DNA from: Ketobacter sp. MCCC 1A13808
GTDB lineage: Bacteria; Pseudomonadota; Gammaproteobacteria; Pseudomonadales; Ketobacteraceae
DNA length: 64,000 bases
Reading direction: 5' to 3'
Assembly: GCF_009746715.1 (NCBI RefSeq)
Contig: NZ_VRKW01000011.1
Span: 1 to 64,000, forward strand
Within the stretch, counting starts at the first letter, position 1, and the number at the start of each line of letters is the position of its first letter. The notes beneath the pieces were generated by a model, which was given only the letters and a program-made list of their open reading frames with translations, ran no database searches and was not told the origin of the DNA. Of this stretch, positions 63,067 through 64,000 are shown piece by piece. The translations under genes were made by a program, and so were the position numbers.

Positions 63067-64000
63067 ATGTGTGGAATAGTGGGAGCGGTATCAACTCGCG
63101 ATGTGACACCGATATTAATAGAAGGCTTAAAGCGCCTTGAATACCGGGGCTACGATTCTGCGGGTATTGCGCGTTTCAGTTCAGGCGCTGACATTGAACA
63201 GGTCCGTCGTGTCGGGAAGGTCAATGAGCTGGTTGATGCAGTCGGTGCATTGCCGGGGAGTGGCACCATCGGTATAGCGCACACCCGATGGGCGACCCAT
63301 GGTATGCCCTCCGAAATAAATGCTCACCCTCATATGTCCTCAGGGAAAATTGCGGTGGTGCATAACGGCATCATTGAAAACCATGAGCATCTGCGCGCTA
63401 AATTGCAGAAACAGGGGTATCAATTCCTCTCTCAAACGGACACCGAAGTCGTTGCCCATTTGGTTCACTATCACCTGAAAAGCGGGGGTGGTTTGTTGGC
63501 GGCAGTAAACACGGCTACCCAAGAACTGGAAGGCGCTTATGCATTGGGTGTGGTCAGTAAAGACGACCCGGACTGTATAGTAGCAGCGCGTCAGGGCAGT
63601 CCACTCGTCATTGGGGTTGGTCTGGGTGAAAACTTTATTGCGTCGGACCAGCTTGCATTACTGCCGGTGACTACTCGTTTTATATTTTTGGAAGAAGGGG
63701 ATATTGCTGAAGTACACCGGGAATCAATCGGGATTCTGAATAGCGATGGTCAACGGGTTGAGCATCCTATAAAGACGTTTACTGGTAGCGATGGTACGAC
63801 AGATAAAGGCGAGTACCGTCACTTCATGCTTAAGGAAATATTTGAGCAACCCAACGCCATTCGTGCCACATTGGAAGGACGCAGTAATTTGAGTGGCATT
63901 GATCCTTCGATTTTCGGCGCGGATGCGCAAGCGATATTTGAACGGGTTAAAGTGGTTCAAATCATTGCCTGCGGAACTTCGTATCACGCAGGGTTGGTTG
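63067..64000 (+). CDS. glmS: Glutamine-fructose-6-phosphate aminotransferase (start; cut by the right edge)
   Basis: GlmS makes glucosamine-6-phosphate from fructose-6-phosphate and glutamine. The start MCGIVGAVSTRDV carries the Cys nucleophile of the glutaminase domain. HTRWATHGMPSEINAHPH and the VHNGIIENH segment follow. The isomerase (SIS) domain begins with QIIACGTSYHAGLV at the window end. About 311 of roughly 610 codons are visible. It starts 15 bp after glmU. Confidence 0.97.
   Translation, partial: MCGIVGAVSTRDVTPILIEGLKRLEYRGYDSAGIARFSSGADIEQVRRVGKVNELVDAVGALPGSGTIGIAHTRWATHGMPSEINAHPHMSSGKIAVVHNGIIENHEHLRAKLQKQGYQFLSQTDTEVVAHLVHYHLKSGGGLLAAVNTATQELEGAYALGVVSKDDPDCIVAARQGSPLVIGVGLGENFIASDQLALLPVTTRFIFLEEGDIAEVHRESIGILNSDGQRVEHPIKTFTGSDGTTDKGEYRHFMLKEIFEQPNAIRATLEGRSNLSGIDPSIFGADAQAIFERVKVVQIIACGTSYHAGLV

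Overview
The window is a replication-origin region of a gammaproteobacterium. The evidence is gene content and order: dnaA, dnaN, recF and gyrB run leftward from a DnaA-box-rich intergenic region at about 11.04-11.44 kb, and rpmH, rnpA, yidD, yidC and mnmE run rightward. After a long interruption, mnmG, rsmG, parA, parB, the complete F1Fo ATP synthase operon (atpIBEFHAGDC), glmU and the start of glmS follow. This order is usual around oriC in Pseudomonas-like and marine gammaproteobacteria. Protein lengths (GyrB 807 aa, MnmG 630 aa) and the H+-type c subunit agree. I cannot name the genus.

Left edge (1-4.8 kb): an IS3-family element cut by the window edge, then an AT-rich 1216-codon ORF of unknown function. 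That ORF is open up to the IS boundary, so it may be the C-terminal remnant of a larger protein. Next is a 146-bp spacer holding three imperfect 21-22 bp direct repeats, then gyrB. Two perfect 16-bp parS sites lie inside recF, and the matching parA and parB genes are at 52.6-54.4 kb.

Centre (15.5-49.5 kb): a roughly 34-kb exopolysaccharide/capsule island lies between mnmE and mnmG, which are neighbours in many relatives. It contains dTDP-L-rhamnose genes (rfbA, C, D, B), GDP-L-fucose genes (gmd, fcl), a WcaI-like glycosyltransferase, YjbH- and YjbF-like envelope proteins, Wza, Wzc and Wzb, a Wzx flippase, a Wzy-like polymerase, a WcaJ-type initiating transferase and a further glycosyltransferase. 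It also holds two PAPS-type sulfotransferase-like proteins, one ASST-like protein, a secreted glycosidase-like protein, a tiny Thr-rich GfcA/YjbE-like protein and an FG-GAP-like lipoprotein. The simplest reading is a Wzx/Wzy-dependent polysaccharide containing fucose and rhamnose that is probably sulfated. Tyrosine kinase Wzc and phosphatase Wzb would control export through Wza.

The island is scarred by mobile elements: at least five ISAs1-family copies or fragments (one nested inside another, one a mosaic), an IS5-family remnant and an IS3 orfB remnant that runs in frame into the Wzx ORF. A decayed 3' end of a second, divergent wza sits just upstream of wzc. A run of ten G at the start of the secreted glycosidase-like gene could allow phase variation.

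Right part (50-64 kb): ordinary housekeeping genes, with a clear sigma70-like promoter before atpI and a strong intrinsic terminator between atpC and glmU.
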